Source: Rhodospirillales bacterium (lineage in GTDB: Bacteria; Pseudomonadota; Alphaproteobacteria; ATCC43930; CGMCC-115725). From it: a DNA stretch of 53,227 nucleotides. Shown piece after piece: positions 43,208-51,657 of the stretch. The position numbers were made by a program, and so were the translations under genes. The notes beneath the pieces are model-generated. The model had not been told where the DNA came from, ran no database searches, and saw only the letters and a list, made by a program, of their open reading frames with translations. The first letter of the stretch is position 1, and every line of letters starts with the position of its first letter. Location: assembly GCA_028291405.1 (NCBI GenBank), contig JAQGID010000250.1:1-53227 (forward strand), in the 5' to 3' direction.

Positions 43208-44428
43208 TCACTTTGCATTCGATCCGCTTTGGCCGGTGGGGCCTTGCGGCGCAGTCTGCGGTGATCCCGACGAGGCGATCGCGGCCGCAACCTGGACGGT
43301 ATCCCCGCTTTGCAATGTCTCGGGCGGGCTGTCGATCACCCGATCTTGCGGAGTTAGGCCAGCAGTCACCTCGACACTGTCGCCGAAGTCGCGGCCGAGT
43401 TGGACGGCCTTGAGGGTTGCCTTGTTATCGCTGCCAAGGACCGCGACCTGGACGCCGTGGTCGGCGGGGAGGAGCGCGGTGGCTGGTACGCGCACCATAT
43501 TCGGATCGGCGGGCAGCTGAAAATGCACTTGGCAATACGTACCTTGAGCGAACTTGCCATCGGCATTGTCGGCCTGCAGTTCGACGAGCATGCTGCGCGA
43601 GTTGGCGTCCATTGCGCGTGACGTCGTGACCAAGGTCGCCGCGAATTGCTGGCCGGGGTATTGCGGTACTTCGAAACTCGCCTTCATTCCAGTGGTCAGC
43701 CCCGCGGAGAAGGCTTGCGGGACCTGCACGTAGATGCGGATCTTGTGCAGGTCCGAAACCTCGAATAGCGGCAGGCCCACGTTGCCGCCACTCCCGACAT
43801 TGACCAGGGCCCCGACATCCGTGTTGCGTTGCGTGACGACCCCGTCGAACGGAGCGGTGATGTTCTTGAAGTTCTCCATCGCTGAGAGCTGCCGCACATT
43901 CGCCTGGGCGGCGTCGGTCAGTGCCTTGGTCGACGCGGCAGCGCCGGCCTTGTCGTCATATGCCTGCTGCGACACCCAATGCGAGCCAACCAGACTCTTC
44001 CAGCGCTCTGCAGTGACGGCCGCGAGGCGCTCATTGGCCTGAGCCGTGTCTAGATTGGCTTCCGCTTGTGCGAACTGCTGATCGAGGTCGGGCGTGTCGA
44101 TCGAGGCCAGAATCTGTCCGGCTTTCACCTCGCCGCCGATGTCCTGCTCCCAGCTCTTGAGGTAGCCGGCGACCCGTGCGTAGATCTCAGCGCGAAAAAA
44201 GGCCTGAATATTACCGGGAAGCACTAGGCTTTGCTCGCCTGGGCCACGGTCCAGCTGGGCAAGCTGTACGGTCGGCACGGCTTGCTGGGTCGTCCACGTC
44301 GCGAGCTGTCGATCGGCTTCGGCGCGCCTAACGATGCCGACAGCAGCGATGACGCCGGCGACGAGGCCCGCCGTTCCGAGTAACAAAAGCAAGCGTCGTG
44401 ACGGGATCTTGGTGGGCTGCGTAGGCAT
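43208..44428 (-). CDS. RND periplasmic adaptor (membrane fusion protein), system 2
   Basis: A 406-aa AcrA/MdtA-type adaptor. An N-terminal membrane anchor (about 12-33, LLLLLGTAGLVAGVIAAVGIV) is followed by the lipoyl half (VAGYLKSWEQDIGGEVKAGQILA), a helical hairpin, the second lipoyl half (NITAPFDGVVTQRNTDVGALV), a beta-barrel and a Ser/Gly/Pro/Gln tail. It is the last gene of the leftward system 2 operon, 17 nt after the permease. GGAG precedes its ATG. Confidence 0.9.
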   Translation of the reverse strand: MPTQPTKIPSRRLLLLLGTAGLVAGVIAAVGIVRRAEADRQLATWTTQQAVPTVQLAQLDRGPGEQSLVLPGNIQAFFRAEIYARVAGYLKSWEQDIGGEVKAGQILASIDTPDLDQQFAQAEANLDTAQANERLAAVTAERWKSLVGSHWVSQQAYDDKAGAAASTKALTDAAQANVRQLSAMENFKNITAPFDGVVTQRNTDVGALVNVGSGGNVGLPLFEVSDLHKIRIYVQVPQAFSAGLTTGMKASFEVPQYPGQQFAATLVTTSRAMDANSRSMLVELQADNADGKFAQGTYCQVHFQLPADPNMVRVPATALLPADHGVQVAVLGSDNKATLKAVQLGRDFGDSVEVTAGLTPQDRVIDSPPETLQSGDTVQVAAAIASSGSPQTAPQGPTGQSGSNAK

Positions 44429-44445
44429 CGGTCGCTCCGAACGAA

Positions 44446-47400
44446 TCAGGTGCTGGTTGATGGGGAAGATCGCGACGAATCCTCGCTCGCCTTTTCATCG
44501 CGGCGATGGACGAGGCAGAACACGGTCGGGACGAGGAAGAGGGTGGCGCAAGTGGCGAAGAGCAAGCCGCCGATCACCGCACGGCCGAGCGGCGTGTTCT
44601 GTCCGGGTTCGATCGCCATCGGCACCATGCCGATGACCATGGCGAGCGCTGTCATCAGCACGGGACGGAACCGCGTGCTGCCTGCCTCCAACGCCGCGGT
44701 CATCGCATCGATGCCGGCCGCCATCCGCTCGCGGGCGAAGGCGACCACCAAAATGCTGTTCGCCGTGGCGACGCCCATGCACATGATCGCGCCGGTGAGC
44801 GCCGGAACGGAGAGCGTGGTTCCGGTCGCGAAGAGGATCCAAACGATGCCGGCAAGCGCCGTCGGCAGCGCCATGATGATCACGAAAGGGTCGAGCCAGG
44901 ACTGGAAATTGACGACGATCAGCAGATAAATCAGCACGATCGCGAAAGCCAAGCCGATTAAGAGCTGCTGATACGCGCTCGTCATCGTCGTTACTTGGCC
45001 GCGGAGGACGATGCTGGCACCATTCGGCACATCGTGGGCCGTGTCTTGCATCACCTTGCGGACGTCGGAGGCGATGCCGCCGAGGTCGCGTCCCTGCGGC
45101 GTCGCGTAGATATCGATGACGGGGCGAACGTTGTAGTGCGAGGCGACCGCATCGCTTGCCACGCGCTGCACCGTCGCCAAGCCACCGAGCAGCTGCGCGG
45201 CGCCGCCCGTCCCGGCGCCGGGGGTCAACGGCAGGTTCTGCAGCCCGCTCATGGTGTCGATGTCACGCTGCGGCGTCTGCACCGAGATCGGATAGGAGAC
45301 GCCGGTCTTCGGATTCAGCCAGTAGGTCGGATTGGTCTGTGTGCTCCCGGCAAGGGTGTCGAGCATGGCTGTCGCTGCATCCCTCTCGCTGAGGCCGACC
45401 AGCCCGGCCAGCGAACGGTCGACATTGACGTTGAGCGTCGGCTGCTGGAAGGCCTGCTGGACCCTCGCGTCAGCAATGCCGGGGATCAGCCTGATCCGTG
45501 ACAACAGCTCGCTTGCATACTTTCGGTCTGCCTGCAAGTCGTTGCCGACCACCTGCAAATCGATCGGTGCGGGCGCGCCAAAATTCAAGATCTGGCTGAC
45601 CATATCGGCCGGCAGGAAGGCGAAATTGGTGCCGGGAAACAGGCGCGGCAGCTTTTCCCGCATCGCCTTGACGTAACCCGCCGTCGCCGCGTGATTCGGA
45701 TTCAGGCTGATCAGGATGTCGGCGTCCTCGACGCCGATCGTCCCGGAGTTGTTGTAGGCCATGTTGATGCCGCTCACGCTGAGGCCGATGTTGTCGACGA
45801 TGCCGCCAAGCTCGTCGGCCGGGATGATCGTGTGGATCGCATCGCCGACGCGATCACAAAGCAGGGTGGTTTCCTCAATACGGGTGCCGGTCTGCGCCCT
45901 GACATGTATCTTGATCTGGCCGCCGTCGACATTCGGGAAGAAGTCCTGACCGAGATACGGGGCAAGCCCGAATGAGAGCAGAGAGAAGCCGAGGAAGCCG
46001 GCGACAAGCTTACTGCGGTTGTTCAGACACCGCTGCAGGAGGCCGCCATATTGCAGCCGAAGCGCCTCGAACCGGTGCTCGAAGCCTTTTTGAAATCGGA
46101 CCAGCGGATTCCGGCTCGCCGACTGGGCGCTGGCCTCGCCTTTGACTTCGTGCTCGCCGCTCCGGGACTGGTTACGCAAGAGATAATTCGCGAGTGTCGG
46201 CACGAGCGTGTAGGTCAGTAAGTAGGAGGCGATGAGGGCGAAGACGACCGCCTCGGCGAGCGGACGGAACAGATAGCCCGCGACGCCTCCCAATCCGAAC
46301 ATCGGCACGAAGGCGATGCAAATGCACATGAGAGAGACGGTCGCCGGGATCATGATCTCGTGGGCGCCCTCCAGGATCGACGTCTCGATATCTTGACCGA
46401 GGTCAAGGTGCCGGTTGACGTTTTCGATTGTCACGGTCGCGTCGTCGACGAGGATGCCGACGGCAAGCGCCAAGCCACCCAGCGTCATCACGTTTATCGT
46501 CTCGCCCAGGAGTGAAAGGGCGGTGATCGACGCGAGAATGGCGAGTGGGATCGATACTGCAATGATCAAGGTCGAGCGCCAGCTGCCAAGGAACAGCAGT
46601 ATCATCGTCGCCGTCAGCACCGCCGCGATCAGGGCTTCGCGAATGACACCGGACACCGCGCTGGTGACGAATACCGACTGGTCGCCGACAGCCGTCAGCT
46701 TCAAACTGGCGGGCATGGTCTTTGCGACGCTCGGCAGCAGGGCCTTGATGCCGGAGATAATGTCCAGCGTCGAGACCGCGCCCGCCTTCACGACCCCCAA
46801 CAGCACGGCGTTCTTGCCGTCGACGTGCACGACGTTGGTCTGTGGTGGGCTCCCATCATGAACATGCGCGACGTCGCGCATGTAAATGACAGTGTTGTTG
46901 ACGGTCTTGATCGGCAGATCGTTGAAGGCCGCAATCGTACTGGGCGAATCGTTCAGATTGACCGTGTATTCCAGCTTGCCGATCTTTTCGGTCCCGACGG
47001 GGGTGATCAGGTTCTGGATCGATAAGGCATTGACGACGTCGTTTGCGGAGATCCCGTAGGTGTGCAGCGCCTGCTGGTTCAGGTCGGCCTGCACCTGCCT
47101 GACCTTGCCGCCATACGGCAGCGGGATGGCGGCTCCCGCGACCGAGGCCAGCTGTGGACGGATGAAGCTGCTCGCATCATCGTAGAGCGTCGTGTCGGAG
47201 AGCTTATCGCTCGATAGTGCAATCTGCAGGACCGGAACGCTCGAGGCGTTGAAGCTCAGGATGGTCGGCGGCGTGACGCCGGCGGGCATCTGCTTCAGCA
47301 CCGTTTGCGACATCGCAGAGACCTGCGCCAGCGCCGCGTTGATGTTCACGGTCGGCTGGAAGAAGATCTTGATGATCCCGTAATTCGGGATCGACTGCGA

Positions 47401-47649
47401 TTCAATATGCTCGATGTCGTTGACGCTCGTCGTGAGGGCGCGTTCGTAGTAGGTAACGATCCGGCCAGACATGTCGTCGGGGGGAAGGCCAGTGTAGCTG
47501 AATACGACGCTGACCACCGGAATGTTAATGTTCGGGAAAATGTCGGTCGGCGTGCGCAGCGCAGAGCTCGCGCCGAAGATGAGGATCAGTACGGCCATTA
47601 CGACGAACGTATATGGGCGCCGAAGGGCGGTCTTGACGATGCCGATCAT
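44446..47649 (-). CDS. RND efflux permease (HAE1-like), system 2
   Basis: A 1067-aa pump with twelve membrane helices. It starts with the usual PTDIFPNINIPVV segment; helix 4 carries GILVDDATVTIENVNRHL with the proton-relay Asp pair of hydrophobe/drug pumps. A 30-residue loop rich in Ser/Glu/Arg separates the two halves. No outer-membrane factor gene accompanies it; the pump may share the TolC-like protein encoded at 38644-40005. GGGAG lies before the ATG. Confidence 0.92.
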   Translation of the reverse strand: MIGIVKTALRRPYTFVVMAVLILIFGASSALRTPTDIFPNINIPVVSVVFSYTGLPPDDMSGRIVTYYERALTTSVNDIEHIESQSIPNYGIIKIFFQPTVNINAALAQVSAMSQTVLKQMPAGVTPPTILSFNASSVPVLQIALSSDKLSDTTLYDDASSFIRPQLASVAGAAIPLPYGGKVRQVQADLNQQALHTYGISANDVVNALSIQNLITPVGTEKIGKLEYTVNLNDSPSTIAAFNDLPIKTVNNTVIYMRDVAHVHDGSPPQTNVVHVDGKNAVLLGVVKAGAVSTLDIISGIKALLPSVAKTMPASLKLTAVGDQSVFVTSAVSGVIREALIAAVLTATMILLFLGSWRSTLIIAVSIPLAILASITALSLLGETINVMTLGGLALAVGILVDDATVTIENVNRHLDLGQDIETSILEGAHEIMIPATVSLMCICIAFVPMFGLGGVAGYLFRPLAEAVVFALIASYLLTYTLVPTLANYLLRNQSRSGEHEVKGEASAQSASRNPLVRFQKGFEHRFEALRLQYGGLLQRCLNNRSKLVAGFLGFSLLSFGLAPYLGQDFFPNVDGGQIKIHVRAQTGTRIEETTLLCDRVGDAIHTIIPADELGGIVDNIGLSVSGINMAYNNSGTIGVEDADILISLNPNHAATAGYVKAMREKLPRLFPGTNFAFLPADMVSQILNFGAPAPIDLQVVGNDLQADRKYASELLSRIRLIPGIADARVQQAFQQPTLNVNVDRSLAGLVGLSERDAATAMLDTLAGSTQTNPTYWLNPKTGVSYPISVQTPQRDIDTMSGLQNLPLTPGAGTGGAAQLLGGLATVQRVASDAVASHYNVRPVIDIYATPQGRDLGGIASDVRKVMQDTAHDVPNGASIVLRGQVTTMTSAYQQLLIGLAFAIVLIYLLIVVNFQSWLDPFVIIMALPTALAGIVWILFATGTTLSVPALTGAIMCMGVATANSILVVAFARERMAAGIDAMTAALEAGSTRFRPVLMTALAMVIGMVPMAIEPGQNTPLGRAVIGGLLFATCATLFLVPTVFCLVHRRDEKASEDSSRSSPSTST

Positions 47650-47686
47650 GCTTGGCTCCCTACGGAGGTGTCATGTTGAAAGCCGT

Positions 47687-47854
47687 TCATCGCGTTGCGA
47701 GCCATGCGGTGCCCGCGAGCACGAGTGCCGGAACAGCAAATACAGCCCATGCCGCATGGTTGCTGCCGACCAGCATGAGCTCGGTGGCAACGACAATGGT
47801 CACGACCGCACTGGTCGGGGCATCCCCGAAAAGCGTCTTCAGCAGCGCGCGCAT
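47687..47854 (-). CDS. Small membrane protein (55 aa) in the RND system 2 operon
   Basis: Starts MRALLKTLFGDAPTSAVVTI and ends WLATR. Two hydrophobic helices (about 16-31 and 34-51) make it a small integral membrane protein. It lies 17 nt after the multispanning membrane gene and 37 nt before the pump gene, in phase with a compact operon. It resembles short conserved proteins I have seen beside RND pumps, but has no assigned function. It could be an AcrZ-like accessory subunit; that is a guess. Confidence 0.65.
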   Translation of the reverse strand: MRALLKTLFGDAPTSAVVTIVVATELMLVGSNHAAWAVFAVPALVLAGTAWLATR

Positions 47855-47871
47855 AGCAGAGTCTCCATCGT

Positions 47872-48579
47872 CTATCGCTGGTGCAGCACGGCCATGAGGT
47901 TGAGCCCGCCCAGTGCGTAGAAGGCAGCGAGCGCGAGCAAGCTCCAGTCACCTGCCGGCCACGTGCCGGCGCCGGCGAGGGCTTCGAGCGTCCAGAAGCT
48001 GCCGAACGCCGTAATCATGGCGCCGACCGCAAACTTGATCGCGTTTTCAGGGACGCGCCGGAGCGGCGCCTGGACCAGCAGTCCAGCAGCGACTACTACA
48101 AGCAACGCCGTCAATGCTCCCGCCGCACCGCTGACCCAGGCGCGCCCGTGCAGGCCGAAAGCGACCACGACAAGCCAGACCTCGAACCCCTCGAGCAGCA
48201 CGCCCTTGAAGGCGATCAGCCAGCCCGCGACCCGATCGCCGCGGGCGAGTCGCTCTCGCGTCGAAGCAAACTCTGCTGCCTCATCGCGGAGGGCCTTGAT
48301 ACCCGCCCCGCGCGCGACGGCCTTTGCCAGCCAGCGCACGCCGAAGAGCAGCAGAAACACGCCAATCGCCAACTGGAGCCATCTGACGTCTAAACCGAGC
48401 CCAAGCAGACCGCCAGTGGCGGCCGTCATCGCGGTGAGCGTGCCCAAAGCCGCGATGGCAGCGCCGGCCGCCGCGCGCTTTCCGATGCTCAGGCTCACGG
48501 CGAGTACGATAGTGAAGGCCTCGACCCACTCGACGGCAGCGGTGAGGAAGGCGGTAACAATCGTGGACCAGTCGAGCAT
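47872..48579 (-). CDS. Polytopic membrane protein (COG4280-like)
   Basis: A 235-aa protein with six or seven membrane helices. It opens MLDWSTIVTAFLTAAVEWVEA, then FTIVLAVSLSIGKR; a charged loop of about 40 residues (ALRDEAAEFASTRERLARGDR) separates the two helix groups, and GVLLEGFEVWLVVVAFG carries paired acidic residues inside a helix. The repeated E-x-x-E-type acidic helices recall FTR1-like or COG4280 predicted transporters. The ATG at 48579 has GGAGTAGGAG before it; an open extension to 48663 was rejected. Confidence 0.7.
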   Translation of the reverse strand: MLDWSTIVTAFLTAAVEWVEAFTIVLAVSLSIGKRAAAGAAIAALGTLTAMTAATGGLLGLGLDVRWLQLAIGVFLLLFGVRWLAKAVARGAGIKALRDEAAEFASTRERLARGDRVAGWLIAFKGVLLEGFEVWLVVVAFGLHGRAWVSGAAGALTALLVVVAAGLLVQAPLRRVPENAIKFAVGAMITAFGSFWTLEALAGAGTWPAGDWSLLALAAFYALGGLNLMAVLHQR

Positions 48580-48663
48580 GGCTCCTACTCCGTCGCAATC
48601 GGGCGGTGCAATACGGTTCCGGACGTGCACTCGCCAGCCGCAATTTGGGTCTGGGCCGACCAT

Positions 48664-49362
48664 CTACCGTGCATCGCTGTTCTCGCGGGCGAGGGGAAAA
48701 CGATCGCCACGCTGAGCGGTGGCGACCAGCTCGACGAGGTAGGCTCCGCCCAGTCTTATGGCTTCTTCAGACAGCGCTGAGCCAACCAATGAAACTCCGC
48801 GCGCATCGATGCCGCGCAGAGCGAGCAGCTCAATGATATCGCGCAAGCTGCTTTGACCGATGTGCCGATCTCCGATGCACTCGATCAGCCGGACCTTGCG
48901 GTCCACCTCGAGAATGCGGCGCAGTGGCGTCATCGGCTTGGTCGAATACGCGAGCACACCAGCGCAACGGATGCCCTGGCAGAGCACCATGTGCAGGGCG
49001 AGCATGCCGCCATACCCGAATCCGCCCAACACGAGGCGGCTCGCATCGAGCCGACGGCTACGTAATTGCTGGTCGATTACCGGCGCGAGACGCAGCGCCG
49101 CGACCTCCAGCATTGCCAGATTGGCTTTGGCGAGGTAATCCGTCGGTTGCTGCGGGACCCGATCCGAGGGCAGGTCGGACGGCGCGCTTCCAGGGAGCGC
49201 GACGAACGCCGTCGAGGGCACAGCCGAAGCCCAGCGCGCCGCTATGGAGGTCAGGGACTCAGCGGTCACATCGAAATCATGCAGTAGGACCACCAGCGCC
49301 TTCGGCGCCCCCTTGGTGATCGGATCGAGCCGCAACCCATGAGAAAATTGACGCCAGGTCAT
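48664..49362 (-). CDS. Phospholipase/carboxylesterase-fold protein without catalytic Ser and His
   Basis: A 232-aa alpha/beta-hydrolase of the dienelactone hydrolase/carboxylesterase-2 type (ALVVLLHDFDVTAESL; FVALPGSAP). The nucleophile elbow, normally GFSxGG, reads LGGFGYGGML, so Ser is replaced by Gly116. The terminal GHxxxxE region, which should supply the catalytic His, reads LVGSALSEEAI. Unless the sequence has errors, it cannot be a serine hydrolase and may bind a ligand. First gene of the leftward RND system 2 operon. The ATG at 49362 has AGGAG 6 nt upstream. Confidence 0.75.
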   Translation of the reverse strand: MTWRQFSHGLRLDPITKGAPKALVVLLHDFDVTAESLTSIAARWASAVPSTAFVALPGSAPSDLPSDRVPQQPTDYLAKANLAMLEVAALRLAPVIDQQLRSRRLDASRLVLGGFGYGGMLALHMVLCQGIRCAGVLAYSTKPMTPLRRILEVDRKVRLIECIGDRHIGQSSLRDIIELLALRGIDARGVSLVGSALSEEAIRLGGAYLVELVATAQRGDRFPLARENSDAR

Positions 49363-49445
49363 GCATCGCTCCTGAGCCACACGGCCGGCCGGTCGGAGAG
49401 TCCGTGGTCGGCGATGCGTCTGGAGCGAATTTGGGATCGAAGTTC

Positions 49446-49464
49446 TAATGCGGCAAATGCATTA
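49446..49464. promoter_or_regulatory. Palindrome fitting a LysR-type operator
   Basis: TAATGC (49446-49451) and GCATTA (49459-49464) form a perfect 6-bp inverted repeat with a 7-bp spacer, 84 nt upstream of the first gene of the RND system 2 operon and just after the lysR stop. Dyads of this size containing T-N11-A are typical binding sites of LysR-type regulators. Confidence 0.55.
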
Positions 49465-49502
49465 ATATCACGAGGACATGTTTAAAATGAATATCCCGCG
49501 GC

Positions 49503-50402
49503 TTACAAGCTCTTGGTCACCGATAGAATGACGCCCCGCAGCCAGCGATGGGCGGGATGGCTGTCGAAACGCCGGTGCCAGAGCATTGCCGTCCCCACGC
49601 GCGGCGAGACATATGGCGGCTCGCGGATCTGCAGCGGGTGGTTGCGGACAAACTCTTGCGCGATGCGGCGGCTCAGTGTGGCCACCATGTCGGACTGGAC
49701 GAGGATCGACGCCGCCGAGAGATAGGGCGCCCGCAGCACTATGCGGCGGGTGAATCCGCGCTCTGCAAGCCACTGCTCGACAAAGCTGGTGTCCTCGCCA
49801 CTCGACGAGATGTCGAGATGGGATAGGGCAGCAAAGACCGCCGCCGAAAGCTTGCGCTGGCTCGCCGGATGGCCGCGCCGCATCACTGTAACGAAGGAAT
49901 CCTCGATCAGCGCTGCCGTTGTAAAGCGCTCACCCGGGGCTTGGATGCTGCCGAGCGCGAGATCGAGATCGCCGCGGTCGAGATGGACGATGATGTCCAA
50001 AGTTCCGCTCGGCCGCAGGTCGAGCTGGACTGCCGGCGCCGCGGCCGATACGGCGGCGACGAGCGGCGGGGCGAGCACTACCGCTGCGTAGTTGTTGACG
50101 GCAAGCGCAAAACGCCGGTCGGACGTCTCCGGGTCGAAAGCGGAGGGCTCAAGGGCAAGCTGCATCTCGCTCAACGCATTGCGCAGCGGCTGGGCGAGCG
50201 TCTCGGCGCGTGGCGTCGGCACCATGCCCTCAGGCGTGCGGACAAACAACTCGTCCTTGAGCATATGACGCAGCCGGTTCAGCGCGTGACTCATTGCTGG
50301 CTGGCTCAGTCCGATGCGACTCCCAGCGCGAGTGACGCTGCGCTCCTGCATCACCGCGTCAAAAACGACGAGAAGATTGAGATCGAAAGCCCCCCAATTC
50401 AT
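49503..50402 (-). CDS. LysR-family transcriptional regulator
   Basis: A 299-aa regulator. The N-terminal winged helix (FDLNLLVVFDAVMQERSVTR; LSQPAMSHALNRLR) is followed by the effector-binding domain (about 90-299). The subgroup resembles NodD/LinR-type members (RTPEGMVPTPRA). It lies upstream of the RND system 2 operon on the same strand, with 140 nt between; it likely regulates that operon through the palindrome there. Confidence 0.93.
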   Translation of the reverse strand: MNWGAFDLNLLVVFDAVMQERSVTRAGSRIGLSQPAMSHALNRLRHMLKDELFVRTPEGMVPTPRAETLAQPLRNALSEMQLALEPSAFDPETSDRRFALAVNNYAAVVLAPPLVAAVSAAAPAVQLDLRPSGTLDIIVHLDRGDLDLALGSIQAPGERFTTAALIEDSFVTVMRRGHPASQRKLSAAVFAALSHLDISSSGEDTSFVEQWLAERGFTRRIVLRAPYLSAASILVQSDMVATLSRRIAQEFVRNHPLQIREPPYVSPRVGTAMLWHRRFDSHPAHRWLRGVILSVTKSL

Positions 50403-50549
50403 CTAGGACATGTATCTGCATCGCGAATTCGTTTCAAGCATGTCTATGCCGACCGCCTGCAGTCAAACTGACGCTTCCGGCGCCGTCGGGCCACATCCGG
50501 ACCCTCGTGATTCTTGATCCCGCTCCGGAGTATTCGGACTGTTAGGGAT

Positions 50550-51100
50550 ATGGCGATGGAGGATATGGCGGAGCGGAGGCAGCGCCGTGACCGTATAACT
50601 GGGCACCTGATTGCCATGCGCGTACATGTCCCATCTGTCTCCCTCAGTGCGCACGACCACCACTCCCCCAAGCTTCGCGATCGGATCCTCGCCAAGCTGC
50701 AGGCGTCGATGGCGAAGACGGCGTACCATATTCTCATGCCGGCACGGCTGCGCGCGCTCGTCGACATCGATTCGCCGGAGGCGCCGGTGCTCAGCTTGTA
50801 CCTGAGTCTGACACCGGAGCGGCGCGTCGGGCGCGCCTGGCACACCGTCTATTCCAGCATGGTCCGCAAGGAAACGACGGGATCGCCGATTGGCGGCAGC
50901 GCGCGGTTGTGACGGAGGAATTCGAGCGGATCTCACTGCAGCGGTATGCTTTTCAGCGGATCGAGTTGAAAGGCGACGGGAGAACCGCCGTGAGGCGATG
51001 GTGGCTGGTCTCGACGATACCGACTGGCGGTATGCGTCCGCCGCGAGGGTGCTATGCGATCGCCTCGGCTCACCGCCTGCTGACGGGAACTCGTAACCCC
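50550..51100 (+). pseudogene. Decayed bacterial release-factor-like (baeRF/Vms1-type) gene
   Basis: In frame from 50550 the sequence reads LRALVDIDSPEAPVLSLYLS, then LTPERRVGRAWHTVYSSMV, which is the N-terminal start of bacterial archaeo-eukaryotic release-factor-like proteins (disease/host-attachment ERF1 homologues). The frame stops at 50910. A different frame continues with RQRAVVTEEFERISLQ, the expected next helix, and another has EAMVAGLDDTDWRYASA. The protein is thus broken by at least one frameshift and lacks most of its usual 360 residues. Family assignment is from memory of the pattern. Confidence 0.55.
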
Positions 51101-51657
51101 GGATGCTTATTCCAACGGGTGACCGACGCAGGTGCTCTCGGAATTGACAGGCGCCATGGCGCCGCAGCCTCGCCCGCGGCACCTTGTCGGCCGAGCCATG
51201 AAATCCCTCCCCACAGGTGGCTCGAACTCAGCCTCGCTCGGATCGCCGACGCGAGGCTTCCTTTCTGCGGTGACAAGGCCTCGCCGAGAAACGAGATGGT
51301 ATTCTCATGCGCTCAATAAAACATAGTATAATGTTACCGCTCGAATCAAATTTTATAATAGTTTACAAGTTTTTGCCGAATATTTTTCGAAATCTGTGGT
51401 TGTGTATAAGATAAATGGACGCATATCTGACGTAGCGCGGCCCGATTTGATTACAACTAAGGTCGCTATGGGAGACGAGACGGCAGAAGGTAAGGGAGGG
51501 GCCACTCGATTTCAGGATCTTTGTAGATATCCGTCGGACGCATTCGGTGGTGATCATTGATGGTACCAAAACTCGTTCACCGTGTGGACGCAGCCGCTGC
51601 TGCCGGAGTCCCGCCGGCATGAAGCCGCGACGTGCTAGGTGACGGGGAGCGACGGCG
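51101..51657. other. Intergenic region with an AT-rich core, no gene seen
   Basis: About 560 bp between the decayed release-factor-like gene and the sensor kinase. 51310-51430 is AT-rich and may carry the kinase promoter. A minus-strand frame across 51363-51971 is the shadow of the kinase gene and is not considered coding. Confidence 0.5.
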
